Shown here: positions 35,385 to 43,174 of the stretch, in pieces
Layout of the letters: every line of letters starts with the position of its first letter
Position numbering within the stretch: the stretch's first letter is position 1
Assembly (NCBI GenBank): GCA_017623575.1
Contig: JAGAOS010000071.1
Coordinates: 1 to 64,000 of the forward strand
Direction of reading: 5' to 3'
DNA from: Clostridia bacterium
Lineage (GTDB): Bacteria > Bacillota > Clostridia > Oscillospirales > Acutalibacteraceae
DNA length: 64,000 nt
Notes under the pieces: model-generated
Told to the model about the DNA's origin: nothing
What the model saw: only the letters and a program-made list of their open reading frames with translations
Database searches by the model: none
Position numbers and translations under genes: made by a program

Positions 35385-36296
35385 TTACAGATTATCTATA
35401 AATCTACAAGCGGCAAGGGCGGCAACTGCGCCATCACCCGTTGCGGTTGTAACCTGTCTGATTTTTTTTGTACGGCAATCACCGGCTACAAAAACGCCTT
35501 CTGCGGCACCGCTTGGAACACAGTCCTCACCCGATACAATATAGCCCCACTCATTAAACTCCAGAATATCCTTAAAGGGCTCATTTTCGGGCTGCTGACC
35601 AATAGCAACGAAAATACCGTCTAAATCAAGTGTTTCGGTATTGCCTGCATTATCCTCAATAACAATGCCTGTCATAGATTTATCTCCCAAAAGCTCTTTA
35701 ACAACTTTGCCTAAAATAACGGTGATGTTATCCTTTTGCTCAATATCTCGTTGAAGCCTTTCCTCGCCCGTTAAAAAGTCTAAATTCTGCACAACAAAAA
35801 CCTTTGTGCAGCCTTCACTAAGGGCAATTGCCTCTTGAAGTGCTGTGTTTCCGCCGCCGATTACGGCAACGGTTTTGCCCCTGTAAAATGCGCCGTCACA
35901 CACTGCGCAGTAGGAAACACCCTCGCCGATAAGCTCGTTTTCCTTAGGGATACCTAACTGACGGTGCTTGGAGCCTGCGGCGATTATAACCGCCTTTGCA
36001 TTATAATCGGCATCCTTACCGTGAACGGTAAAATTACCGCCCTCACCCTCAATTGAGGTAACGGTATCCATTTCAATTTCGGCACCCTGTAAGGTCACCT
36101 GATCAATAAGCTTTTCGGCAAATTCATTACCGCTCATAACATTAAAGCCGGGATAATTTTCTACTCTGGGGGAATATGTAATCTGACCGCCAAAGGTTTC
36201 TTTTTCAATTACAAGCACCGATTTATCGGCTCTTCTGGCATATAGTGCGGCAGTAAGCCCTGCAGGACCTGCGCCAACAACAATAATATCGTACAT
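35385..36296 (-). CDS. trxB: Thioredoxin-disulfide reductase
   Basis: 303 residues. FAD-binding GAGPAGLTAALYARRA begins near residue 8, the redox pair is CAVC (Cys130, Cys133), NADPH-binding GGGNTALQEA follows near 155, and FVAGDCRTKKIRQVTTATGDGAVAA closes the FAD domain. It passes electrons from NADPH (or ferredoxin in some clostridia) to thioredoxin-like proteins. It has its own promoter behind the nrdD terminator. The neighbouring NrdD carries a glutaredoxin-like domain that is a plausible partner. Confidence 0.95.
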   Translation of the reverse strand: MYDIIVVGAGPAGLTAALYARRADKSVLVIEKETFGGQITYSPRVENYPGFNVMSGNEFAEKLIDQVTLQGAEIEMDTVTSIEGEGGNFTVHGKDADYNAKAVIIAAGSKHRQLGIPKENELIGEGVSYCAVCDGAFYRGKTVAVIGGGNTALQEAIALSEGCTKVFVVQNLDFLTGEERLQRDIEQKDNITVILGKVVKELLGDKSMTGIVIEDNAGNTETLDLDGIFVAIGQQPENEPFKDILEFNEWGYIVSGEDCVPSGAAEGVFVAGDCRTKKIRQVTTATGDGAVAALAACRFIDNL

Positions 36297-36340
36297 ACTA
36301 TTCAGTCCTTTATAATTTCTTTTATATAAACACCTATTGT

Positions 36341-36369
36341 ATTATACCAAACCACCATAAAAATTGCAA
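36341..36369 (-). promoter_or_regulatory. Sigma-A promoter of trxB
   Basis: On the minus strand TTGCAA (36364-36369), 17-bp spacer, TATAAT (36341-36346). Confidence 0.85.
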
Positions 36370-36384
36370 CAATTAAATAGTAGC

Positions 36385-36420
36385 CAAAAAAGAATCCGCA
36401 CCTTTTATGATGCGGATTCT
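36385..36420 (-). terminator. Terminator of nrdD
   Basis: AGAATCCGCA (36391-36400) pairs with TGCGGATTCT (36411-36420), followed on the minus strand by TTTTTTGG. Confidence 0.93.
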
Positions 36421-36436
36421 GTTGCAACTAAAAGAA

Positions 36437-38824
36437 TTAATTTACAGACTGGGTCTGCTCAATAAATGCCTTAATATTGGAAAGATTTACAATCTTCTGG
36501 GTTTCACCGTTGGTGGTTACAACCAGAGTAGGTGCCTGATGAATACCATACTCCTCTGCGAGGGCGGGATTCTGATCTGCATAAACCTTTTCAAAAGAAA
36601 TGCCGGCCTTATTAAGGAAGTTTTCTGCCATTTTACAGTTAGGGCAGGTTGTGGTTGCAAAAAGCATTACCTTATCTTCACTGCAAGCGCAGGTTTCGGT
36701 TTCTGCTACTGCAGGGGCGTTCTTTCTGGAAACAAGCTCCTTACCGAATTTAACGGGATTATAAACCTTTCTGTGCTTGTATTCCTGAGATTTACCATCA
36801 TTCCAGTTCTGAACGGGACGATAGTAGCCTGTAATACGGCTGTAAACCTCGGTCTTTTCACCGCAATGGGGGCAGGTATAAACCTCGCCTGCGATGTAAC
36901 CGTGACTCTTACATACAGAGTATGTGGGAGAAAGGGTATAATAAGGAAGCTTATAATTTTCGGCAATCTTGCGAATAAGATTTGCAGCAGCCTTCCAATC
37001 GGGGAGCTTTTCACCGAGGAATGCGTGGAATACAGTACCAGAGGTATAAAGGGTCTGAAGCTCGTCCTGAATGTCAAGTGCGGCGAAAATATCATCGGTA
37101 TAACCTACAGGAAGATGTGAAGAGTTGGTGTAGTAAGGTGCCTCACCCTGAGTTAAATCAGAAGCGGTGATGATATCGGGATAGTGCTTAAGGTCGTGCT
37201 TAGCAAGACGGAAGCTGGTAGACTCTGCGGGGGTTGCCTCTAGGTTGTAGAGGTCGCCGTACTCCTCCTGATAGTCAGAAAGACGCTCACGCATATGGTT
37301 AAGAACCTCTTTGGAGAATTCCTGAGTTGCTTCGTTTGTCATATCTGCCTTAAGCCATTTTGCGTTAAGACCAACCTCATTCATACCAACAAGTCCAATG
37401 GTGGAGAAGTGGTTGTCAAAGCTGCCTAAATAACGCTTGGTGTAGGGATAAAGTCCCTCTTCAAGAAGGTTGGTAATAACCTTTCTTTTAATTTTAAGCG
37501 AACGGGCAGAAATATCCATCATATGGTCAAGTCTTTGATAGAATTCCTCAGGAGTGTTAGAAAGATATGCAATTCTGGGCATATTGATGGTAACAACACC
37601 TACAGAACCGGTGCTTTCACCGCTACCGAAGAAGCCGCCTGATTTCTTTCTGAGCTCGCGGAGGTCAAGACGAAGTCTGCAGCACATACTACGAACATCG
37701 CTGGGCTCCATATCACTGTTGATATAGTTAGAGAAATAAGGAGTACCATACTTAGAGGTCATTTCAAAAAGGAGCTTGTTGTTCTCAGTTTCGGACCAAT
37801 CAAAGTCGGAGGTGATGGAATATGTGGGAATAGGATACTGGAATCCGCGGCCGTTAGCGTCGCCCTCAATCATAATTTCAATGAAGGCTCTGTTTACCAT
37901 ATCCATTTCCTTTTTACAATCCTTGTATTTAAAGGGCATTTCCTTACCGCCTACAATAGCGTTAAGCTCGGCTAAATCGTTAGGTACGGTCCAGTCTAAA
38001 GTAATGTTGGAGAAGGGAGCCTGTGTACCCCAACGGGAAGGTGTATTTACACCGTATACAAAGGATTCAATACACTTTTTAACCTGATCATAATCAAGGT
38101 TATCTGCCTTTACAAAGGGTGCAAGGTAGGTATCAAAGGAGGAGAATGCCTGAGCGCCTGCCCACTCATTCTGCATAATTCCAAGGAAGTTTACCATCTG
38201 GTTGCAAAGGGTTGCAAGATGCTTTGCAGGTGCAGAGGTGATTTTACCTGTAACACCGCCAAGACCCTCCTGAATTAACTGCTTGAGTGACCAACCTGCA
38301 CAATAACCGGTAAGCATAGAAAGATCGTGAATGTGGATATCTGCATTGCGGTGTGCGTTGGCAATATCATCATCATAAATCTCGCTGAGCCAATAGTTAG
38401 CTGTAATTGCGCCCGAGTTATTAAGAATAAGACCGCCTACAGAATAGGTAACGGTAGAGTTTTCTTTAACTCGCCAGTCATTAACCTTAACATAATCATC
38501 AACAATCTGCTTGTAATCCAGAATGGTGGATTTAATATTACGGAGCTTTTCACGCTGACGACGGTAAAGAATATATGCTTTTGCAACATCTGCATAGCCT
38601 GCCTGAACCAAAACAGACTCAACACTATCCTGAATATCCTCAACAGCGATGCGATGGTCTTTTATCTTGGGTTCAAAATCTGCGGTAACCTTAAGGGCAA
38701 GAAAATCAATAATATTCTGATTGAATTCTTTTTCTTGTGCTTCAAAAGCCATGGTGATTGCTTCGGAAATCTTGTTTAAATTAAAATCAACAATTTTTCC
38801 ATCTCTTTTAAGTACGGTATACAT
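36437..38824 (-). CDS. nrdD: Anaerobic ribonucleoside-triphosphate reductase fused to a glutaredoxin-like domain
   Basis: 795 residues from the ATG at 38824 (GAAAGGAG upstream); a 25-codon extension lies in the promoter. An N-terminal ATP-cone (1-93) is followed by the class III catalytic barrel. Near the end are a zinc site with CPHC (651-654) and the glycyl radical segment RITGYYRP (Gly near 666). Residues 718-795 form a separate thioredoxin-fold domain with CPNC (727-730) and the cis-Pro motif APTL. It reduces ribonucleotides without oxygen and needs NrdG. The added redox domain suggests reduction by a TrxB/Grx chain instead of formate; this is inferred. Confidence 0.95.
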   Translation of the reverse strand: MYTVLKRDGKIVDFNLNKISEAITMAFEAQEKEFNQNIIDFLALKVTADFEPKIKDHRIAVEDIQDSVESVLVQAGYADVAKAYILYRRQREKLRNIKSTILDYKQIVDDYVKVNDWRVKENSTVTYSVGGLILNNSGAITANYWLSEIYDDDIANAHRNADIHIHDLSMLTGYCAGWSLKQLIQEGLGGVTGKITSAPAKHLATLCNQMVNFLGIMQNEWAGAQAFSSFDTYLAPFVKADNLDYDQVKKCIESFVYGVNTPSRWGTQAPFSNITLDWTVPNDLAELNAIVGGKEMPFKYKDCKKEMDMVNRAFIEIMIEGDANGRGFQYPIPTYSITSDFDWSETENNKLLFEMTSKYGTPYFSNYINSDMEPSDVRSMCCRLRLDLRELRKKSGGFFGSGESTGSVGVVTINMPRIAYLSNTPEEFYQRLDHMMDISARSLKIKRKVITNLLEEGLYPYTKRYLGSFDNHFSTIGLVGMNEVGLNAKWLKADMTNEATQEFSKEVLNHMRERLSDYQEEYGDLYNLEATPAESTSFRLAKHDLKHYPDIITASDLTQGEAPYYTNSSHLPVGYTDDIFAALDIQDELQTLYTSGTVFHAFLGEKLPDWKAAANLIRKIAENYKLPYYTLSPTYSVCKSHGYIAGEVYTCPHCGEKTEVYSRITGYYRPVQNWNDGKSQEYKHRKVYNPVKFGKELVSRKNAPAVAETETCACSEDKVMLFATTTCPNCKMAENFLNKAGISFEKVYADQNPALAEEYGIHQAPTLVVTTNGETQKIVNLSNIKAFIEQTQSVN

Positions 38825-38870
38825 ATTTTTTCTCCTTTCATTTTTTCCATTTATTTTTTGGTGCCTTACT

Positions 38871-38899
38871 AGTATATTATATATTGTGCCGTTTGTCAA
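38871..38899 (-). promoter_or_regulatory. Sigma-A promoter of nrdD
   Basis: On the minus strand TTGACA (38894-38899), 17-bp spacer, TATACT (38871-38876). An NrdR-like box overlaps the spacer. Confidence 0.88.
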
Positions 38900-38954
38900 T
38901 AGGAAAATACAAAATATTGTAAAATATTTTTTGACAAAACACTAGATATTGTGT
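38874..38954. promoter_or_regulatory. Three NrdR-box-like palindromes upstream of nrdD
   Basis: 16-bp sites at 38874-38889 (ending TATATATTGTGC), 38907-38922 (ATACAAAATATTGTAA) and 38939-38954 (ACACTAGATATTGTGT). Centres are 33 and 32 bp apart, about three helical turns. The third is close to the NrdR consensus as I know it; the other two are partial matches. Confidence 0.7.
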
Positions 38955-38965
38955 ACCAATTATTT

Positions 38966-39658
38966 TCACAAACCTCTGATTTCGGCATTGGGAATACGAT
39001 TTTTAAGCAAATTCAACAAAGATTTCATCTCATTTTCGCTGTATCCGTGCAATCCGTCGTTAATAAGGTTGCCGGAATCCTCAAAACCCTGCAGATAGTA
39101 TTTGTGGTCGCCTTTTATCCAATCCCCTATATCTTGTATATCATTTTCAGAATGTAGCTCCCTTACAACAGTGGTGCGAAATTCAAAATCCACCGCTCCG
39201 CTCATTAAAAAGTTAATGCTTCGCTGAATGGGGGCAATATTAAAATTGCGTATACCTGTTGCCCTGCCATAGCCCGAGGGAGAGCTTTTAATATCCATTG
39301 CTACATAATCTACCAGCTTTTTATTAACAAGGTCAATTAATTTATCGGGTAAAAAGCCGTTTGTATCCAGCTTTACAGAATACCCTATAGCTTTGATTTT
39401 TCTTATAAAATCCTCTAAATCGGGCTGCAATGTGGGCTCACCGCCGGTAATACAAACACCATCCAAAACGCCAAAGCGCTTATTTAAAAAGGCAAAAAAT
39501 TCATCCTCTGTCATAAGGGGAACATATTCGGGTCCTATTACAAGTGCCGCATTATGGCAAAAGGGGCAACGGAAGTTACATCCACCCGTAAAAACAGTGC
39601 ACGCCATTTTGCCGGGAAAATCCAAAAGGGTTAGTTTTTGAAGTCCCATAATATTCAT
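38966..39658 (-). CDS. nrdG: Anaerobic ribonucleotide reductase activating protein
   Basis: 230 residues. Radical SAM cysteines are CNFRCPFC at 27-34, preceded by LTLLDFPGKMACTVFTGGC. ITGGEPTLQPDLEDFI, VKLDTNGF and VAMDIKSS follow the activase pattern. It generates the glycyl radical in NrdD using SAM and a 4Fe-4S cluster. GAGGTG precedes the ATG at 39658. It lies before nrdD in the same direction with an NrdR-box-containing gap, so nrdD has its own promoter. Confidence 0.94.
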   Translation of the reverse strand: MNIMGLQKLTLLDFPGKMACTVFTGGCNFRCPFCHNAALVIGPEYVPLMTEDEFFAFLNKRFGVLDGVCITGGEPTLQPDLEDFIRKIKAIGYSVKLDTNGFLPDKLIDLVNKKLVDYVAMDIKSSPSGYGRATGIRNFNIAPIQRSINFLMSGAVDFEFRTTVVRELHSENDIQDIGDWIKGDHKYYLQGFEDSGNLINDGLHGYSENEMKSLLNLLKNRIPNAEIRGL

Positions 39659-39701
39659 AATATATACACCTCTTTTTAAGTATTAAAATCGTCGCCCTAA
39701 T

Positions 39702-39730
39702 ATAATAACATATATTTAATGTAAAGACAA
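39702..39730 (-). promoter_or_regulatory. Promoter of nrdG with an NrdR-like box in its spacer
   Basis: On the minus strand TTGTCT (39725-39730), 17-bp spacer, TATTAT (39702-39707). The spacer holds ACATTAAATATATGT (39708-39722), a partial NrdR-box match. Confidence 0.65.
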
Positions 39731-39741
39731 CAAAAATTTTA

Positions 39742-39770
39742 TTGATTTACACAAGATATTGTGGTAGAAT
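39742..39770 (+). promoter_or_regulatory. Promoter of the coiled-coil gene with an NrdR-like box in its spacer
   Basis: TTGATT (39742-39747), 17-bp spacer, TAGAAT (39765-39770). The spacer holds ACACAAGATATTGTGG (39749-39764), close to the NrdR consensus. Its centre is 42 bp from that of the nrdG box. Confidence 0.68.
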
Positions 39771-39818
39771 AGTTTCAAAGACATTAAATAGGCTAAAATT
39801 CCCTTTTGGAGGCATTTT

Positions 39819-40658
39819 ATGAATAAAAAACAACTCACCCTACAAAACGCATCACTTTTTGCTGAGCTGGAACGAAAAATGAAAGAAATTGAAATACTGA
39901 ATATTCGTTTGGAAGAATCCGGGCAAAAAATAAGTGCTTTAAGCACCGAAAACGAAGCGCTCAAGCAGAAAATTGAAAAGGCAGATGCTGAAAACAAAAA
40001 GCTTTTTGAAAAAAATCAAAATCTTGAAGCTGCCCTTGCCGAAGCCGAGGCAAAAGCTACCGAAAGCGCTACGGTTATAAATGAAGCTGAAAGCCAAACA
40101 AAATTTGAACTTTTAGGTGTTGAGGATACCGAAGAAACAACCGAAAACACCCAAAAAGAGCCTGAGCTAAACCAAATTGATTTAGAAATTCAGCAGGAGA
40201 TAAGCAAAGCTTCCGAAATGGCAGATATTACCGAATCGGTTGATACAAATGACGAAATTGAAAAAGTGCAGGCAGAAGAATCCAACCCTACCCCCACTTC
40301 CTCCGAACCCGATTTTGACAATGCTGCTGCCGAAGATACGGTCACCGAAATTCTAACTCCCCCCACCGCATTTGAGGTTAAAAAAGCTGAGCCGCCACTG
40401 CACTCTGCCGATTTACTGCGTGACTACGGCGCAAGAACAATTGGCAAGGTAACAAGGGTTACCGCCGAGGTGCTTTCCAAAATAAATGCTACTAACAGCG
40501 ATGCTTCTGAGAGCCTTAAAACCTTGGCACTTGGCAAAAATGAGAGCTTTAAGTTCCAGATTATGGAGCTTGCAAAATCAAAAGGCGACCCCGAAAAAGC
40601 TATAGCAGAAATGGATTTGCTTGCCGACGAAGCTATTGTTTATTTAAGAAGTATTTGA
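39819..40658 (+). CDS. Acidic coiled-coil protein of unknown function
   Basis: 279 residues. Residues about 10-90 form a strong heptad-type coiled coil (ERKMKEIEILNIRLEESG, then ENEALKQKIEKADAENKK). An acidic, low-complexity Glu/Thr/Ser-rich stretch runs to about 190. The last 90 residues are a helical, more conserved-looking domain starting LLRDYGARTIGKVTRVTAEVLSKIN. No membrane segment or signal is seen, so it is probably cytoplasmic. GGAGG precedes the ATG. It is divergent from nrdG and its promoter carries an NrdR-like box. No family was recognised. Confidence 0.85.
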   Translation: MNKKQLTLQNASLFAELERKMKEIEILNIRLEESGQKISALSTENEALKQKIEKADAENKKLFEKNQNLEAALAEAEAKATESATVINEAESQTKFELLGVEDTEETTENTQKEPELNQIDLEIQQEISKASEMADITESVDTNDEIEKVQAEESNPTPTSSEPDFDNAAAEDTVTEILTPPTAFEVKKAEPPLHSADLLRDYGARTIGKVTRVTAEVLSKINATNSDASESLKTLALGKNESFKFQIMELAKSKGDPEKAIAEMDLLADEAIVYLRSI

Positions 40659-40664
40659 TATTCA

Positions 40665-40692
40665 AAAAACCACCGATTGCTCGGTGGTTTTT
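40665..40692. terminator. Bidirectional terminator
   Basis: AAAAACCACCGA (40665-40676) and TCGGTGGTTTTT (40681-40692) around a TTGC loop. It serves the coiled-coil gene (plus) and the PHP gene (minus). Confidence 0.92.
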
Positions 40693-40710
40693 ATTATACT
40701 GATATATACT

Positions 40711-41394
40711 CTACTCCAAAACGGTATAAAAAATCTCTGCCTCGCCGTTTTTTACTCTGTTAATAAAATCATCAACACTGCAAATGGGTTCATTAAAGCA
40801 AACGCCCGCTAATTTCTTTTGTCCGGATGCTATATGATTGTCCGACCCCGCAAACTTAATAAGTCCGTAATGCTCGGCATATATTTCTGCCATATGATTT
40901 TCTTCATCTTTTCGGTTGGCATTTACTATTTCAACGCCGTGAATGTTTCGGGGAAAAAGGCGGATATGGTCAATATATGCGGCTTCACGAAAAGGGTGCG
41001 CCTGAATAACAAGTGCTCCGCTTTCCTTTAAAAATTCAAGCTCCTCACTTTTTTTCATATCCATAATTTCAGGGTGAGCAAGAAACCACTCTTTATCTAA
41101 ACCGTATACCAGAAAATCGGTGCCGCCATAGCTCATCTCAATACCGCAAAAAACCTTAAGACCAATTTCTTTTCCGATTTCTACCGCTCTTTCATAATCG
41201 GAAAAATAAAACTCAATTTTTTCATTATAGGTTCTTTCTCTTACATTTATATTAATATTACCATCCAAAAAATGATTGGTAATAAATACACCGTCATAAG
41301 AAAGGCTTTTGTAAAACTCCAAATTCTCCCTTACCTCTTCTATTGCACAATTGCTTACGGGAAAAGTATGCAAATGGGTTTCATACTTATACAT
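40711..41394 (-). CDS. PHP-domain phosphoesterase
   Basis: 227 residues from the ATG at 41394, with AGAGGTGG upstream. The PHP metal-binding signature is at the N-terminus (ETHLHTFPVSNC with His7 and His9), followed by ITNHFLDG, CGIEMSYG, VIQAHPFRE and AGSDNHIA. These supply the His, Glu and Asp ligands of the trinuclear site. Relatives include histidinol phosphatase-like and nucleotide phosphatase proteins. The substrate is unknown. It ends at a bidirectional terminator. Confidence 0.88.
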   Translation of the reverse strand: MYKYETHLHTFPVSNCAIEEVRENLEFYKSLSYDGVFITNHFLDGNININVRERTYNEKIEFYFSDYERAVEIGKEIGLKVFCGIEMSYGGTDFLVYGLDKEWFLAHPEIMDMKKSEELEFLKESGALVIQAHPFREAAYIDHIRLFPRNIHGVEIVNANRKDEENHMAEIYAEHYGLIKFAGSDNHIASGQKKLAGVCFNEPICSVDDFINRVKNGEAEIFYTVLE

Positions 41395-41439
41395 TTTTAC
41401 CACCTCTTATTTATATTAACACTTTCTGCACAAATTAAC

Positions 41440-41478
41440 AAGAGAAAAAATAATCCGCCCGATTTTTTCGGACGGATT
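41440..41478 (-). terminator. Terminator at the end of the purine operon (after fhs)
   Basis: AATCCGTCCGA and TCGGGCGGATT (minus strand; plus arms 41452-41462 and 41468-41478) pair with one G-U, followed by ATTTTTTC. Confidence 0.9.
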
Positions 41479-41489
41479 TGTGTTTAATT

Positions 41490-43163
41490 TTAGAAAAGGC
41501 CTGTGATTTTGCCGTTTTCATCAACATCTATTTTTTCTGCGGCGGGTACCTTGGGAAGACCGGGCATTGTCATAATATCGCCTGTAAGCACCACTATGAA
41601 GCCTGCGCCTGCAGATACCTTAACATTTTTAATAGTTACGGTAAAGCCATCGGGTGCGCCGAGCTTTGCAGGGTCATCCGAAAAGCTGTACTGTGTTTTT
41701 GCCATACAAACGGGGCAGTTTGCAAAGCCAAGCTCGGTAAGCTGTGCAATCTGCTTTTTAGCGGCAGGAAGAATATTTATACCGTCACCGCCGTAAACCT
41801 TTTTAACAACGGCTTCGATTTTTTCTTCAATAGTACCGTCCAGCTCATAGGCAAAGGTGAAGTCACCCTTTTCCTCTTCGCAAAGGCGAACAACCTCTTT
41901 TGCAAGGTCAATACCGCCGTTGCCACCCTCTGCCCAAACGGTAGAAAGAACGGTGTTTACACCAAGCTCCTTGCATTTTGCAATAATGAAATCAATTTCA
42001 TTATCGGTATCGGTGGGGAAACGGTTTACAGCAACCACGCAAGGAAGCTTATAAACATTTTTAATGTTGGAAACATGACGAAGCAGGTTGGGAATACCCT
42101 TTTCTAAAGCAACCAAATCTTCATTGCCAAGCTCGGTTTTTGCAAGTCCACCATGCATTTTAAGGGCGCGAACGGTTGCAACAATTACAACGGCATCGGG
42201 AGTGAGCTCTGCCATACGGCACTTAATATCCAAGAATTTTTCTGCACCAAGATCGGCGCCAAAGCCTGCCTCGGTAATAGCATAATCACCCATTTTAAGG
42301 GCAAGCTTGGTAGCCATTACGGAGTTACAGCCGTGGGCAATGTTTGCAAAAGGTCCACCGTGAACAAATGCGGGGGTGCCTTCTAAGGTCTGCACAAGAT
42401 TAGGCTTGATAGCATCCTTAAGGAGCGCTGTCATTGCGCCTGCCGCCTTAAGCTCACCGCAGGTTACGGGCTTATCATCATATGTGTAGCCAACAATTAT
42501 ACGGGAAAGACGCTCTTTAAGGTCGGTAATGGAATTGGAAAGGCAGAGAACCGCCATAATTTCACTTGCAACGGTGATGTCAAAGCCATCCTCACGGGGA
42601 ACACCCTGCATTCTACCACCCAAACCGTCAATAACATTTCTAAGCTGACGGTCATTCATATCCACGCAACGCTTCCAGGTGATTTTTTTAACATCAATAC
42701 CCAAAGCATTGCCCTGCTGAATATGGTTATCCAACATAGCGGCAAGAAGATTGTTTGCCGCACCGATTGCGTGGAAGTCACCTGTAAAATGCAGATTAAT
42801 ATCCTCCATAGGTACAACCTGAGCATAACCACCGCCTGCGGCACCACCCTTAACTCCAAAAACGGGACCTAAAGAGGGCTCGCGAAGAGCAACCGTAACA
42901 TTTTTGCCGATTTTTTTAAGACCGTCTGCCAAACCAATGGTGGTAGTGGTCTTACCCTCACCCGCAGGGGTGGGGGTAATGGCGGTTACCAAAACAAGCT
43001 TACCGTTTTCACGGTTGGTATCATTAAGAAGCGCGAGATCAATTTTTGCCTTATACTTACCATACTGTTCAATGTATTTTTCATCTACATTGGCTGCCTT
43101 GGCAATTTCGGTAATAGGCTGCATTACACATTCCTGAGCAATTTCAATATCGGATTTATACAT
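41490..43163 (-). CDS. fhs: Formate-tetrahydrofolate ligase
   Basis: 557 residues from the ATG at 43163, with AAGGGTG upstream; a GTG three codons earlier overlaps that site. The P-loop-like [20 protein letters not shown] lies near residue 65; [22 protein letters not shown] and [17 protein letters not shown] are Fhs signatures. It makes 10-formyl-THF from formate, ATP and THF, the one-carbon donor for PurN and AICAR formyltransferase encoded in the same operon. It is the last gene, 11 nt after purL. Confidence 0.97.
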   Translation of the reverse strand: MYKSDIEIAQECVMQPITEIAKAANVDEKYIEQYGKYKAKIDLALLNDTNRENGKLVLVTAITPTPAGEGKTTTTIGLADGLKKIGKNVTVALREPSLGPVFGVKGGAAGGGYAQVVPMEDINLHFTGDFHAIGAANNLLAAMLDNHIQQGNALGIDVKKITWKRCVDMNDRQLRNVIDGLGGRMQGVPREDGFDITVASEIMAVLCLSNSITDLKERLSRIIVGYTYDDKPVTCGELKAAGAMTALLKDAIKPNLVQTLEGTPAFVHGGPFANIAHGCNSVMATKLALKMGDYAITEAGFGADLGAEKFLDIKCRMAELTPDAVVIVATVRALKMHGGLAKTELGNEDLVALEKGIPNLLRHVSNIKNVYKLPCVVAVNRFPTDTDNEIDFIIAKCKELGVNTVLSTVWAEGGNGGIDLAKEVVRLCEEEKGDFTFAYELDGTIEEKIEAVVKKVYGGDGINILPAAKKQIAQLTELGFANCPVCMAKTQYSFSDDPAKLGAPDGFTVTIKNVKVSAGAGFIVVLTGDIMTMPGLPKVPAAEKIDVDENGKITGLF

Positions 43164-43174
43164 ATTAATCACCC

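Noticed and set aside
36407..37120. Open frame of 237 codons on the plus strand
   Set aside because: It is antisense to nrdD, has no ribosome binding site and its translation is Cys/Leu-rich without a family resemblance; nrdD coding is certain.
41478..42107. Open frame of 209 codons on the plus strand
   Set aside because: It is antisense to fhs and begins inside the operon terminator.
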